DNA of 18,370 nucleotides. It comes from JBHJHK01 sp050330975. Its GTDB lineage: Bacteria > Pseudomonadota > Gammaproteobacteria > Competibacterales > Competibacteraceae. The stretch is from contig JBHJHK010000234.1 of assembly GCA_050330975.1 (NCBI GenBank), positions 1-18,370 of the forward strand. The letters run 5' to 3'. Below are positions 9,341 to 15,945 of the stretch, in pieces; within the stretch, counting starts at the first letter, position 1; each line of letters begins with the position of its first letter. The position numbers were made by a program, and so were the translations under genes. The notes under the pieces are model-generated. The model worked only from the letters and a program-made list of their open reading frames with translations. It was not told the DNA's origin and ran no database searches.

Positions 9341-9353
9341 TGCAAAATTTGCA
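9341..9353. promoter_or_regulatory. 13-bp palindrome, operator-like
   Basis: TGCAAA-A-TTTGCA is a perfect palindrome with a one-base centre. It lies in the roughly 350-bp stretch between the kinase start and the small lipoprotein remnant, about 100 bp before the first possible ATG of the latter. No regulator is assigned to it. It is short enough to be chance in this locally AT-richer sequence. Confidence 0.25.
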
Positions 9354-9387
9354 CATCCTTGTAAAGATCTATTCCTTTCGTTCTTGG

Positions 9388-9418
9388 GCGCCTACGGCAA
9401 ACCCTCCCTACTAGGCGC
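9388..9418 (+). other. Stem-loop with 7-bp arms in the 5' region of the small lipoprotein remnant
   Basis: GCGCCTA (9388-9394) pairs perfectly with TAGGCGC (9412-9418) around a 17-nt loop containing GGCAAACCCTCCC. It lies about 25 nt before ATG 9443, where a leader RNA structure would sit. No T-run follows, so it is not an intrinsic terminator. No known riboswitch class is matched. Apart from this and the palindrome at 9341, nothing is seen between 9145 and 9442. Confidence 0.3.
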
Positions 9419-9442
9419 TAAGTAAAACGACAAGTGGCACAA

Positions 9443-9647
9443 ATGTACCTTTGGCTCATTTTGTGCTTAATTTTACACATCATGCGTTTGATCCTGCGGT
9501 GCCGAAGATACCACCGACGAAGCGGCCTCGGAAACCGAAGAAGTCATGGAAGACGTCGGTGAGGCCACTGAAGAGGCCGGTAGCAGCATCGCAGAGACCG
9601 TCGACGACGCCATCGATGCCACCGCCGAGACTCTGGGCGTGGATTGA
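9443..9647 (+). pseudogene. Small acidic lipoprotein, apparently frameshifted
   Basis: The frame ending in TGA at 9645-9647 encodes about 50 residues, starting CGAEDTTDEAASETEE and ending ATAETLGVD. They are acidic and Ala/Thr/Glu-rich, and the leading SCGAED looks like the mature start of a lipoprotein (Cys codon 9495-9497). That frame is closed by TGA at 9489-9491, so no signal peptide can be read in it. A hydrophobic stretch, MYLWLILCLILHIMRLI, sits directly upstream in another frame from ATG 9443, so a single frameshift near 9485-9495 would restore a signal peptide plus lipobox. No Shine-Dalgarno sequence precedes ATG 9443. The only ATG in the acidic frame is 9546 (33 residues). A good terminator follows 18 nt after the stop, which argues that a transcribed gene once ended here. 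It could be entericidin-like. A sequencing error is the other explanation. Confidence 0.45.
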
Positions 9648-9665
9648 TTAGCTCTCTAAAGGGCT

Positions 9666-9701
9666 AAAAAAACGCACCATCCGTAGGGATGGTGCGTTTT
9701 T
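9666..9701. terminator. Bidirectional intrinsic terminator
   Basis: AACGCACCATCC (9671-9682) pairs perfectly with GGATGGTGCGTT (9687-9698) around a 4-nt GTAG loop. The stem is preceded by an A-run from 9666 and followed by a T-run to 9701, so it can end transcription from either side. It lies between the small lipoprotein remnant (+) and the helical membrane protein gene (-). The 96 nt between it and 9798 show nothing further. Confidence 0.9.
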
Positions 9702-9797
9702 AATGCTTATAAAGACCCCCAAGTCACTTCAAAACGACAACCGCTCAAACCGTCTCTGGGTAGGCAGCGAGATTCCATGGGTCAATATTATACTCAT

Positions 9798-10292
9798 TCA
9801 GTTGAGCTGGTTTTCGGCGCTCTCTTGAGCACCTCGAGTGGCATTGCCCCCTTGACCGGTAGCATCGTCGGCGGCTTCCTTGGCTTGTCTGGAACCATTG
9901 TCCAAAATATTGTCCGTCGCCTCTTGAGCGTCACTGACCGCCTGTTGCGTTTGATCGGCGACGTGGTCCATGGCCTCACGGGTCGCCTCCTGGGTGGTGT
10001 CAAAGGCGTCTTGGGTGTTGTCGGCCAAGTCGTCACCGGTTTCCCGGAGGGCTTCACTCGCTTCTGCCGCCTCGCGGTTGACGTAGTCCACCGTATCATC
10101 GGTGGTTTCCCTAGCGCTTTCCAAGGCCCTTTCAGTGCCCTCGGCAGCGGATTGGTAAGCCTCTTCGGCCTGCTCGCCCGCGGCGTCGACGGCTTCAGTA
10201 ACCTCCTCGGAGACCTCGGGGGTTTCAGTGACGTAAAAAGTGATACCCGCAGCGATGGCAATGATGACAATGATCAGGATAAAAGGATTCAC
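9798..10292 (-). CDS. Membrane-anchored acidic helical protein, LEA/apolipoprotein-like, unknown function
   Basis: This 164-residue protein starts at GTG 10292, chosen because GGAGG lies 7 nt upstream and a transmembrane segment follows immediately (NPFILIIVIIAIAAGITFYV). The remainder is very hydrophilic and rich in Ala, Glu, Asp, Thr and Gln, with no Cys and almost no aromatic residues. It has loose 11-residue periodicity (EATREAMDHVADQTQQAVSD), as in amphipathic helices of group 3 LEA, YtxH or apolipoprotein-like proteins. The likely topology is a single N-terminal anchor with a long helical domain outside the inner membrane. Such proteins are often induced by salt, desiccation or envelope stress; that is family knowledge, not something shown here. 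It shares the bidirectional terminator with the lipoprotein remnant, which has a similar composition. The opposite strand is also open (9777-10298), but as the hydrophobic mirror of these codons and without a good start. Confidence 0.75.
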   Translation of the reverse strand: MNPFILIIVIIAIAAGITFYVTETPEVSEEVTEAVDAAGEQAEEAYQSAAEGTERALESARETTDDTVDYVNREAAEASEALRETGDDLADNTQDAFDTTQEATREAMDHVADQTQQAVSDAQEATDNILDNGSRQAKEAADDATGQGGNATRGAQESAENQLN

Positions 10293-10321
10293 GGATAAAC
10301 CTCCGGTGGTTGTGTTCACTG

Positions 10322-10349
10322 GTGATAATCGATGGCTCGATATCAGCAA
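10322..10349 (-). promoter_or_regulatory. Candidate promoter of the helical membrane protein with a palindrome in its spacer
   Basis: On the minus strand, TTGCTG (10349-10344) and TATCAC (10327-10322) are 16 bp apart, with the -10 about 30 nt before GTG 10292. The spacer contains the inverted repeat ATCGA-4-TCGAT (10328-10341), which would place a bound regulator between -35 and -10. The box matches are moderate. Confidence 0.35.
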
Positions 10350-10655
10350 GTTTAGTGCCATTGGGTATCATTTCGGGGTCGCACACTCTCTCCGACGCGA
10401 TAATACCGGGTACCTGGAGGTTCTAACTGGATGAATTGATTTGGCAGAGGTTGCGGTGGTAAACACTTTACCGCGAGCCAATGTCTGCCCCCAGGTCCGC
10501 TCAACGGAGCATACTATGGAAATAGGCAAATTAAATGCCAATTTTGGTTTTGGCCGAAAACTCACTCGAGTGGGCACCGGTGAATATCCGCAGAGATTGG
10601 CACCCGAAAGGTACCCTACTCACCTGACAACTACTGACGCCTCGCACCCACCTCG
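10350..10655. other. Non-coding stretch of about 300 bp
   Basis: No convincing gene is seen here. The only local structure noticed is an inverted repeat, GGTAAA-CAC-TTTACC (10458-10472). Short open frames exist on the + strand (for example from ATG 10516), but they lack a Shine-Dalgarno sequence and resemble nothing recognised. Base composition is less GC-rich than the flanking operons. Confidence 0.5.
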
Positions 10656-10940
10656 GTGACTTCGCGGTGGAGAGGTACAAGCTCGCCAAATCTCGTTATT
10701 GACGGCCAGATCATCGAGCCCAGCAGCGGTAAAATCCCCCATGTCATCTCGTCCCGCGGGGAATTAGCCGGGGTGGGTGACGAGCTCATCCCTCTGTCAT
10801 GGCGAGAATTGCCCATGGCTGCCGAGGGCCAAAGTACCTCTGTCGTGGCCATGTCCCGAGAGGACATCGAGCGGGCAAAGGGTATCGAAGAAGACCAACT
10901 GGAAGAGGCTTACGCGGTGGTGGGCGCCCGGGGGCTGGCG
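10656..10940 (+). pseudogene. Decayed PRC-barrel domain fragment
   Basis: The translated stretch carries NLVIDGQIIEPSSGKIPHVI, then GELAGVGDELIPLSWREL and SREDIERAKGIEEDQLEE. This is the pattern of a PRC-barrel domain: an LVID strand, SGKI-HVI, a glycine-rich GDELIPLSW turn, then an acidic helix. The N-terminal strand that normally reads like G-x-x-LG-x-I-x-D is absent, and no ATG with a ribosome binding site starts the frame; the first candidate is GTG 10656, with TGA at 10635-10637 upstream. Downstream the frame runs without a stop into the antisense of the isoaspartyl peptidase gene, where the sequence loses all protein character, so the 3' boundary given is approximate. The simplest reading is a fragment truncated at both ends. 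PRC-barrel proteins of this type are usually small and often found among stress genes. A very diverged functional gene is possible but less likely. Confidence 0.5.
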
Positions 10941-11010
10941 CCGACGGCGAAGAAGCCAAAAGCGACGGTACCCAGTGACAACTGGGCAGCTCTTACAAAG
11001 GCGATAGCAA

Positions 11011-11880
11011 TTACAGCGGTGTCGAGGGCGGGCTTGCCCCGAAGACCCGCGGCCCCTCTTCGTCGTGACTGGCGAACAGCACTTGGCCCTCGGTCTGGTC
11101 GGCCACCATGGTGCCGTCGGCGGCGATGGCGATGAGGCCATAGAGGTCCCCCCGCCGCCGGCCCTCCGCCAGGGTCCGGGTCACGGCGCTGGCCAAATCC
11201 ATCTCCTCGCTGCGCACCACCACCCGACTGGCCACCGCCTGATCCACCAGCTGTTCCCCTACCCCAGTACACGACACTCCCGCCGTTGGGCTGGCGTAGG
11301 TGCCGGCCACCGTGGCCGAATCGCTCACCCGTCCCGGACGCTCGTTGCCCACCCCGCCGGTGGACGTCCCCACCACCAAGACGCCGTTGTCGTCCAGGGC
11401 CACCGCCCCCACCGTCCCCGTCCCCTGGGCAGCGGGATCTCGGCCTTGGCGGAACTCCTGGAGGCGGTGGGTGGTGAAGGGAAAGTGGCTGTCCATCCCC
11501 ACCTGACGGGCAAAACGAGTGGCCTCGGGGCCCGCCAACACCCGATGGGGCTCGGTGGCCAACCGCGCCGCCACGTCGATGGGGTGGCGGACGTATTGAA
11601 TGTTGATCACCCCGGAGAACACGCCGCGGGCGCCGTCCATGAGGGCGGCGCTCATGCGAATCTCGCCGTCGGCCTGGATGCGCGAGCCGGTGCCGGCGTT
11701 GAAAATTTCAAAGTCTTCCAACAGGCGCACGGCGTGGAGCACCGCCTCCCGGGCGCCTTGGGTCAGCAAAACCCCCCAAGCCTCCCGGACGATGGTATCC
11801 AGATCCCGCTGGTAGTCGGCGGCCTTGAGGTGCTTGCCTTCGAAATCGGCGATACCGCCGTGGATGATGAGCCGTTTCAC
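11011..11880 (-). CDS. Isoaspartyl peptidase/L-asparaginase (Ntn-hydrolase, plant type)
   Basis: This 289-residue cytoplasmic protein would hydrolyse beta-aspartyl dipeptides and L-asparagine. It is made as a precursor that cleaves itself before a Thr. The family signature GTVGAVALD is present, with nucleophile Thr156, followed by GTSTGGVGNERPGRVSDS and GTYASPTAGVSCTGVGE, which form the substrate loop. The N-terminal subunit begins IIHGG and contains NAGTGSRIQADGEIRMSAA, as usual. Start GTG 11880 was chosen because GGGAG lies 6 nt upstream and the conserved beta strand RLIIHGG follows; the open frame extends further but without family similarity. It lies 37 nt after pyrC and is probably the last gene of that operon. 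Free aspartate from it could feed pyrimidine synthesis, which is inference. Confidence 0.92.
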   Translation of the reverse strand: MKRLIIHGGIADFEGKHLKAADYQRDLDTIVREAWGVLLTQGAREAVLHAVRLLEDFEIFNAGTGSRIQADGEIRMSAALMDGARGVFSGVINIQYVRHPIDVAARLATEPHRVLAGPEATRFARQVGMDSHFPFTTHRLQEFRQGRDPAAQGTGTVGAVALDDNGVLVVGTSTGGVGNERPGRVSDSATVAGTYASPTAGVSCTGVGEQLVDQAVASRVVVRSEEMDLASAVTRTLAEGRRRGDLYGLIAIAADGTMVADQTEGQVLFASHDEEGPRVFGASPPSTPL

Positions 11881-11917
11881 GGATAACTCCCGGGGACAAA
11901 GGGGGTGGGGAACACCT

Positions 11918-13291
11918 TTAAACCCTCGGGGCCAGCGCCCCAGAGCCGGTGGGGAGGGTATCGAAGAACGCAACTGGACGGCCCTGGGGCGAGCCCTGCA
12001 ACTCGCCGTCGGCCATGGCCAACTGGCCGGCCACCACCGTAAACCGGGGCCAACCCGTCACCCAGGTGTCGTGATAGGGGGTCCAGCCACAGCGACTCAT
12101 AACGCGTTGGTTGTCGATGCGCTGGCGCTGGGCTGTGTCCACCACGGCCAAATCGGCGTCAAACCCCCGGGCAATGCGCCCCTTGCGGCGAATGCCATAG
12201 AGCCTGGCGGGCCCACTGGCAGTCAAGTCCACCAACCGCTCCAGGGTCAAGTGCCCTCGGTGGACGTGGTCGAGCATGATGGGTAGTAGAAATTGCACCC
12301 CGGGCATCCCCGAGGGGCTGTTGGGGTAGGGTGTGCGCTTTTCCTCCAGGGTGTGGGGGGCGTGGTCGGAGCCGATGACGTCCACCACGCCCTCGGCTAG
12401 GGCCGCCCACAGGGCCCGGCGATGGCGTTCGTCCCGCAGGGGGGGATTCATCTGAGCCAAGGTGCCCAGGCGCTCGTAGGCCTCGGGGGCCACCAAGGTC
12501 AGGTGCTGGGGGGTCACCTCCACCGAAACCAGGGTTTTGTGGTCGGCCAGCAAGGCCATCTCCTCGGCGGTGGTGACGTGGAGGACGTGGAGGGGATGAG
12601 CAAAGGCATTGGCCAACGCCACGATGCGGCGGGTGGCGATCAAGGCCGCCTGTTCGTCGCGCCACACCGGGTGGGCTCGGGGATGGCCGGCCCGTTCCGC
12701 CAACGCCCGCCGCTCTCGCAACCGGGTTTCGTCCTCGGCGTGGACGGGCATGCGCCGTCTTGAGCGGGCGAAGAGCCGTTCCAAGGCGGCTTGGTCGTCC
12801 ACCAGCAAAGGCCCGGTGGACGAGCCCAAAAACAGTTTGATCCCCGCGCAACCCGGCAACCGCTCCCAGTGTTCCCAAGGCGTCTCGGGGTCGGCGGTGG
12901 CGCCGATGAAAAAGGCGTGGTGGCACCACATTCTGCCTTGTGCCCGCCGGAGTTTGTCCGCCAAGGCCGTGGCATCGGTGGTGGGGGGTGCGGTGTTGGG
13001 CATTTCGAACACCGTGGTAACCCCTCCGGCCACGGCGGCGCGACTGCCGGTCTCCAGATCTTCCTTGGCCGTCAAGCCGGGTTCGCTAAAGTGCACCTGG
13101 GTGTCGATGGGCCCGGGCAATACGTGGAGGCCGCGGATGTCCAGGGTCGTCGCCGCCGGCTGCAGGCCCAAGTCCCCCAAGGCGTGGATAGTATCGCCTC
13201 GGATGCCGATATCTAGGATCTCGCGCCCGTTGGGGGTGAGACAACAACCCCCCCGCAAGACGAGATCAAAGGGCGGGGTAGCGGCGGTCAT
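11918..13291 (-). CDS. pyrC: Dihydroorotase, class I (PyrC type)
   Basis: This 457-residue amidohydrolase catalyses ring closure of N-carbamoyl-L-aspartate to dihydroorotate, the third step of de novo pyrimidine synthesis. Motifs in order are LPGPIDTQVHFSEPG (60-72), AGGVTTVFEMPNT (88-100), GIKLFLGSSTG (K152), HVLHVTTAEEM, VEVTPQHLTL, AQMNPPLRDERHR and IGSDHAPHTLEEK. The first His of the usual DxHxH metal motif is Gln65 here. I recall the same Gln in a proteobacterial subgroup of class I dihydroorotases with very similar sequence throughout, so I read it as a subgroup trait rather than damage. Start ATG 13291 has AAGG 7 nt upstream and leads straight into FDLVLRGG. It lies 39 nt after the cytidine deaminase gene and 37 nt before the isoaspartyl peptidase gene, which suggests one transcript. 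Confidence 0.93.
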   Translation of the reverse strand: MTAATPPFDLVLRGGCCLTPNGREILDIGIRGDTIHALGDLGLQPAATTLDIRGLHVLPGPIDTQVHFSEPGLTAKEDLETGSRAAVAGGVTTVFEMPNTAPPTTDATALADKLRRAQGRMWCHHAFFIGATADPETPWEHWERLPGCAGIKLFLGSSTGPLLVDDQAALERLFARSRRRMPVHAEDETRLRERRALAERAGHPRAHPVWRDEQAALIATRRIVALANAFAHPLHVLHVTTAEEMALLADHKTLVSVEVTPQHLTLVAPEAYERLGTLAQMNPPLRDERHRRALWAALAEGVVDVIGSDHAPHTLEEKRTPYPNSPSGMPGVQFLLPIMLDHVHRGHLTLERLVDLTASGPARLYGIRRKGRIARGFDADLAVVDTAQRQRIDNQRVMSRCGWTPYHDTWVTGWPRFTVVAGQLAMADGELQGSPQGRPVAFFDTLPTGSGALAPRV

Positions 13292-13330
13292 GGGGGGCCT
13301 TGAAGCTTGGTAAGGGTAAGGGGAAGAGGG

Positions 13331-13879
13331 CTACTCGCCGCCGGGCCCGGCAAAGCTGAAGCCATAGGGCAACAGCCGCTCGATGTCGAACACCTCGCAC
13401 AGCACATCGTCGGCGCCGGTGTCGACGAAGATCAAGGCCTCGTCGATTTGGTTTAGACCGGCGAAATCGCGGATCACCTGGCGACAGATACCGCAGGGGG
13501 TGCGCTCGGATGTGGGCCTTTCGAGGGCATCGGCTGTGGAGACGGCCAGGTAGCGCAGCCGGCGAAAGCCCAGGGCGGCGGCGTGGTACAAGGCGCTGCG
13601 CTCGGCGCAGCAGGTGGCCCCATAGGAACTATTCTCCACGTTGGCACCCACGTGGAGGCGTTCCTCTGGGTCGTCGGCCATGATGAGAGCAGTGCCCACC
13701 CGAAACCGGGAGAACGGAGCGTGTGCCTTGCGGGCGGCCAACATCATGCGTTCGACGAGGGCGGGGTCGACGGCGAAGGTCTTGGCGGCGATGGTGTGGC
13801 CGGGGATCAGCATCACCCCATTAGCTGTTTCTACACGCGCATCGGGGCGGTGAACCGCGGGTAGGGTGAGTTCGATCAT
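13331..13879 (-). CDS. cdd: Cytidine deaminase
   Basis: This 182-residue protein deaminates (deoxy)cytidine to (deoxy)uridine in pyrimidine salvage. The zinc and catalytic motif is CCAERSAL (Cys91, Glu93) with PCGICRQ (Cys129, Cys132). HAPFSRFRVGTAL and GANVENSSYG are the expected substrate-binding strands. The length fits small homotetrameric enzymes of about 130-150 residues plus an N-terminal extension. Start ATG 13879 fits a promoter at 13920-13948 but has no clear Shine-Dalgarno sequence. ATG 13813, preceded by GGGGTG, would shorten the extension by 22 residues and is also possible. It is the first gene of the minus-strand pyrimidine operon and is divergent from recD across a 140-bp gap. 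Confidence 0.9.
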   Translation of the reverse strand: MIELTLPAVHRPDARVETANGVMLIPGHTIAAKTFAVDPALVERMMLAARKAHAPFSRFRVGTALIMADDPEERLHVGANVENSSYGATCCAERSALYHAAALGFRRLRYLAVSTADALERPTSERTPCGICRQVIRDFAGLNQIDEALIFVDTGADDVLCEVFDIERLLPYGFSFAGPGGE

Positions 13880-13919
13880 GCCGACAAAGATACGGCAACC
13901 AACGGCCTTCGTCCAGGGA

Positions 13920-13948
13920 ACTACAGCGTTTGTCCCTCGGCTTGCCAA
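13920..13948 (-). promoter_or_regulatory. Candidate promoter for the cdd-pyrC operon
   Basis: On the minus strand, TTGGCA (13948-13943) and TGTAGT (13925-13920) are spaced by 17 bp, giving a leader of about 30 nt before ATG 13879. The -35 is a 5/6 match and the -10 a 4/6 match. It overlaps the candidate recD promoter on the other strand. Confidence 0.4.
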
Positions 13949-13959
13949 TCGTGTATCTT
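13930..13959 (+). promoter_or_regulatory. Candidate promoter for recD
   Basis: TTGTCC (13930-13935) and TATCTT (13954-13959) are 18 bp apart, about 60 nt before ATG 14020. It overlaps the minus-strand operon promoter, so the two genes may compete for polymerase. Identification is by consensus only. Confidence 0.35.
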
Positions 13960-14019
13960 TGGCCACTACTCGACACTCATAACCCCTTGTCGCCCACTTC
14001 ACTGCCCCGTCCTCCGGCC

Positions 14020-15918
14020 ATGACCGACGTCTCCTCCGACGACCTCCCCACGGCCGACGACTGTCTCAAACTCCTGTGGAGCCAGGGGATGATCGAGGCC
14101 ATCGACTGGGAATTTGCCCGCCTCATGGACACTCTGGCCGGGGCCGAAGCTCGGGGGGACGACGAGCGGCGGGCCTTGGCGTTGGCGAGCGCCCTGGTGT
14201 GTCGGGCGGTCTATAGCGGCAACGCCTGCCTACACCTGCGCCAGTGGGCAGCCCAAGTCCTCCTGCGCCCGGGACCCAACCACCCCGCCATCGCCACCCC
14301 CGACCTCAAGGTCTGGCGTAGGGCCCTGTACGCGAGCCCGGTGGTCAAACGTCCGGGGAGCTTTGCACCGCTGATTCTCGACGGCACAGATCGCCTCTAT
14401 TTGTATCGCTATTGGGATTACGAAGACCAATTGGCCCAGGTCCTCAGCCGTCGACTCCACGCGCCCTTGACCGTGGACGAGGGGCGCCTCAAGCGAGGGG
14501 TAGAGACGCTGTTTGACCCCACTCCCGAGGCTTGGGGCCAGCGCCTGGCGGCTTGTTTGGCGGTCCTCAAGGCCTTTTGCGTCATCACCGGCGGCCCTGG
14601 CACTGGTAAGACTACCACCTTGGTCAAAATCTTGGCGTTGTTGCTCGACCAGTTTGGCTGCGAACTGCGGATCTATCTGGCCGCGCCCACGGGCAAGGCC
14701 GCCGCCCGCCTCCAAGAAGCTGTGGCCCGGGGCAAAGTCGCCCTCAAGGGGCGGGTGGGGGAGGCGGTGTTGGCGGCCATCCCCACCAACGCCTCGACCC
14801 TCCACCGCCTGTTGGGCCCCCTCCCCGACGGGGTGTATTTTCGCCACCACCGAGACAACCCCCTGGGGTTGGACGTCTTGGTCATCGATGAGGCCTCCAT
14901 GGTGGATCTGGCGTTGATGACCAAGGCCGCCTGGGCCCTCCCCGACCACGCCCGGCTCATCATGTTGGGGGACCGCGACCAGCTGGCGTCGGTGGAGGCG
15001 GGGGCGGTGTTGGCGGAGTTGTGCAATGGCAGCGGCGGCTACAGCGCGGCGTTGGCCGCCCAGCGGGCCAACCTCAGGGGGGCAAACCCCCCCACGGGTC
15101 CCGGTACCCCCCTGGACGACGCCATCGCCGCTCTCCAGCACAGCTATCGCTTTGGCGGCGATAGCGGCATCGGCCGCCTGGCTCGGGCCATCAACCAGGG
15201 GCGTCTTGGCCAATTGCGGGAGCTGTTGGATCGCCCTCCCAGGGGGGTGCAGGTCCAAGCTCTGGGCACCGATCCCCTGATCGAACTCCTCCAGGCCATG
15301 GAGAAGGGCTTTGAAAGCTATTTTCAAGCCGTGGCCAGCGGCGACCCCAACCGGGCCTTTGCCGCCTTTAGCGCCTTCCAGGTCCTCTGCCCCCAGCGTC
15401 GAGGTCCCGTGGGGGTAGAGCGCCTCAACGCCGCCTTTGAAGAGGGTCGCCGCCAGGCTTTGGGGCTGCGGGGCGGCGAATGGTACCCCGGTCGGGCGGT
15501 CATGGTGACCCGCAACGACTACACCCTCCACCTCTACAATGGCGATGTGGGCATCGCCCTCCCCGACGCCTTGGCCACCAATCGCCTCCGGGTCTATTTC
15601 CAGACCTTGGATGGCGGAGTACGCAGTATCGCCATGACGCGACTGCCAGCCTTCGAACCTGCCTTTGCCATCACGGTCCATAAAAGCCAAGGTTCGGAAT
15701 TCGATGCGATTTTGTTAGTCCTCCCCCCAGAAGAAGTGCCGGTAATGACTCGAGAGCTGATTTATACAGCCATTACTCGGGCCCGGCGCCAAGTGGTGAT
15801 CTACGGCAACGGCGATGATTTATTGGGCGCCGTCCAACGATCTATTCGCCGGACATCGGGTCTGCGAGACCGCTTGGTGAACGAAGATAACAACAAGCCG
15901 CCCCCATCCATCCCGTAA
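14020..15918 (+). CDS. recD: Exodeoxyribonuclease V alpha subunit, RecD helicase
   Basis: This 632-residue SF1B helicase is the 5'-3' motor of RecBCD, which processes double-strand DNA ends for recombinational repair and degrades foreign linear DNA. Visible motifs are Walker A GGPGTGKTTT (K197), IYLAAPTGKAAARLQEA (Ia), STLHRLLG, Walker B VLVIDEASMVD (D290, E291), LIMLGDRDQLASVEAGAV (III), MVTRNDYTLHLYNGDVG, TVHKSQGSEFD (V) and IYTAITRARRQVVIYG (VI). The N-terminal RecB-contact helical domain (1-180) is present and the length is normal. ATG 14020 was chosen because it starts the conserved helical domain; no strong ribosome binding site is seen, and upstream in-frame starts would add 30 unconserved residues. 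No recB or recC lies directly upstream. The H-NS gene follows after 27 nt. Confidence 0.94.
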   Translation: MTDVSSDDLPTADDCLKLLWSQGMIEAIDWEFARLMDTLAGAEARGDDERRALALASALVCRAVYSGNACLHLRQWAAQVLLRPGPNHPAIATPDLKVWRRALYASPVVKRPGSFAPLILDGTDRLYLYRYWDYEDQLAQVLSRRLHAPLTVDEGRLKRGVETLFDPTPEAWGQRLAACLAVLKAFCVITGGPGTGKTTTLVKILALLLDQFGCELRIYLAAPTGKAAARLQEAVARGKVALKGRVGEAVLAAIPTNASTLHRLLGPLPDGVYFRHHRDNPLGLDVLVIDEASMVDLALMTKAAWALPDHARLIMLGDRDQLASVEAGAVLAELCNGSGGYSAALAAQRANLRGANPPTGPGTPLDDAIAALQHSYRFGGDSGIGRLARAINQGRLGQLRELLDRPPRGVQVQALGTDPLIELLQAMEKGFESYFQAVASGDPNRAFAAFSAFQVLCPQRRGPVGVERLNAAFEEGRRQALGLRGGEWYPGRAVMVTRNDYTLHLYNGDVGIALPDALATNRLRVYFQTLDGGVRSIAMTRLPAFEPAFAITVHKSQGSEFDAILLVLPPEEVPVMTRELIYTAITRARRQVVIYGNGDDLLGAVQRSIRRTSGLRDRLVNEDNNKPPPSIP

Positions 15919-15945
15919 TTATCCCTACGTCATTGGAGAACCGTT

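Noticed and set aside
9388..9418. Possible c-di-GMP-I (GEMM) riboswitch because of GGCAAACC
   Set aside because: The GNRA-capped stem and the following GGGACGCAAAGCC-type segment are missing, so the resemblance is limited to one short string.
9435..9449. Possible sigma54 promoter starting TGGCAC before the lipoprotein remnant
   Set aside because: The -24 element matches, but the required GC at -12 is absent (the sequence there is TACC).
9777..10298. A 173-codon plus-strand frame encoding a hydrophobic, apparently membrane-like protein
   Set aside because: It is the exact antisense of the minus-strand helical protein. Hydrophilic Glu/Asp/Ala/Thr codons read backwards give hydrophobic Leu/Val/Gly-rich sequence. 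The minus strand has GGAGG, a proper TM anchor and repeat periodicity; the plus frame has none of these.
10516..10659. Small plus-strand frame starting at ATG 10516 (about 47 codons)
   Set aside because: It has no Shine-Dalgarno sequence, no recognisable motif and ordinary composition, so it is likely chance.
14230..15690. A 486-codon open frame on the minus strand inside recD
   Set aside because: It is antisense of a gene with complete helicase motifs, and its own translation is low-complexity and matches nothing.
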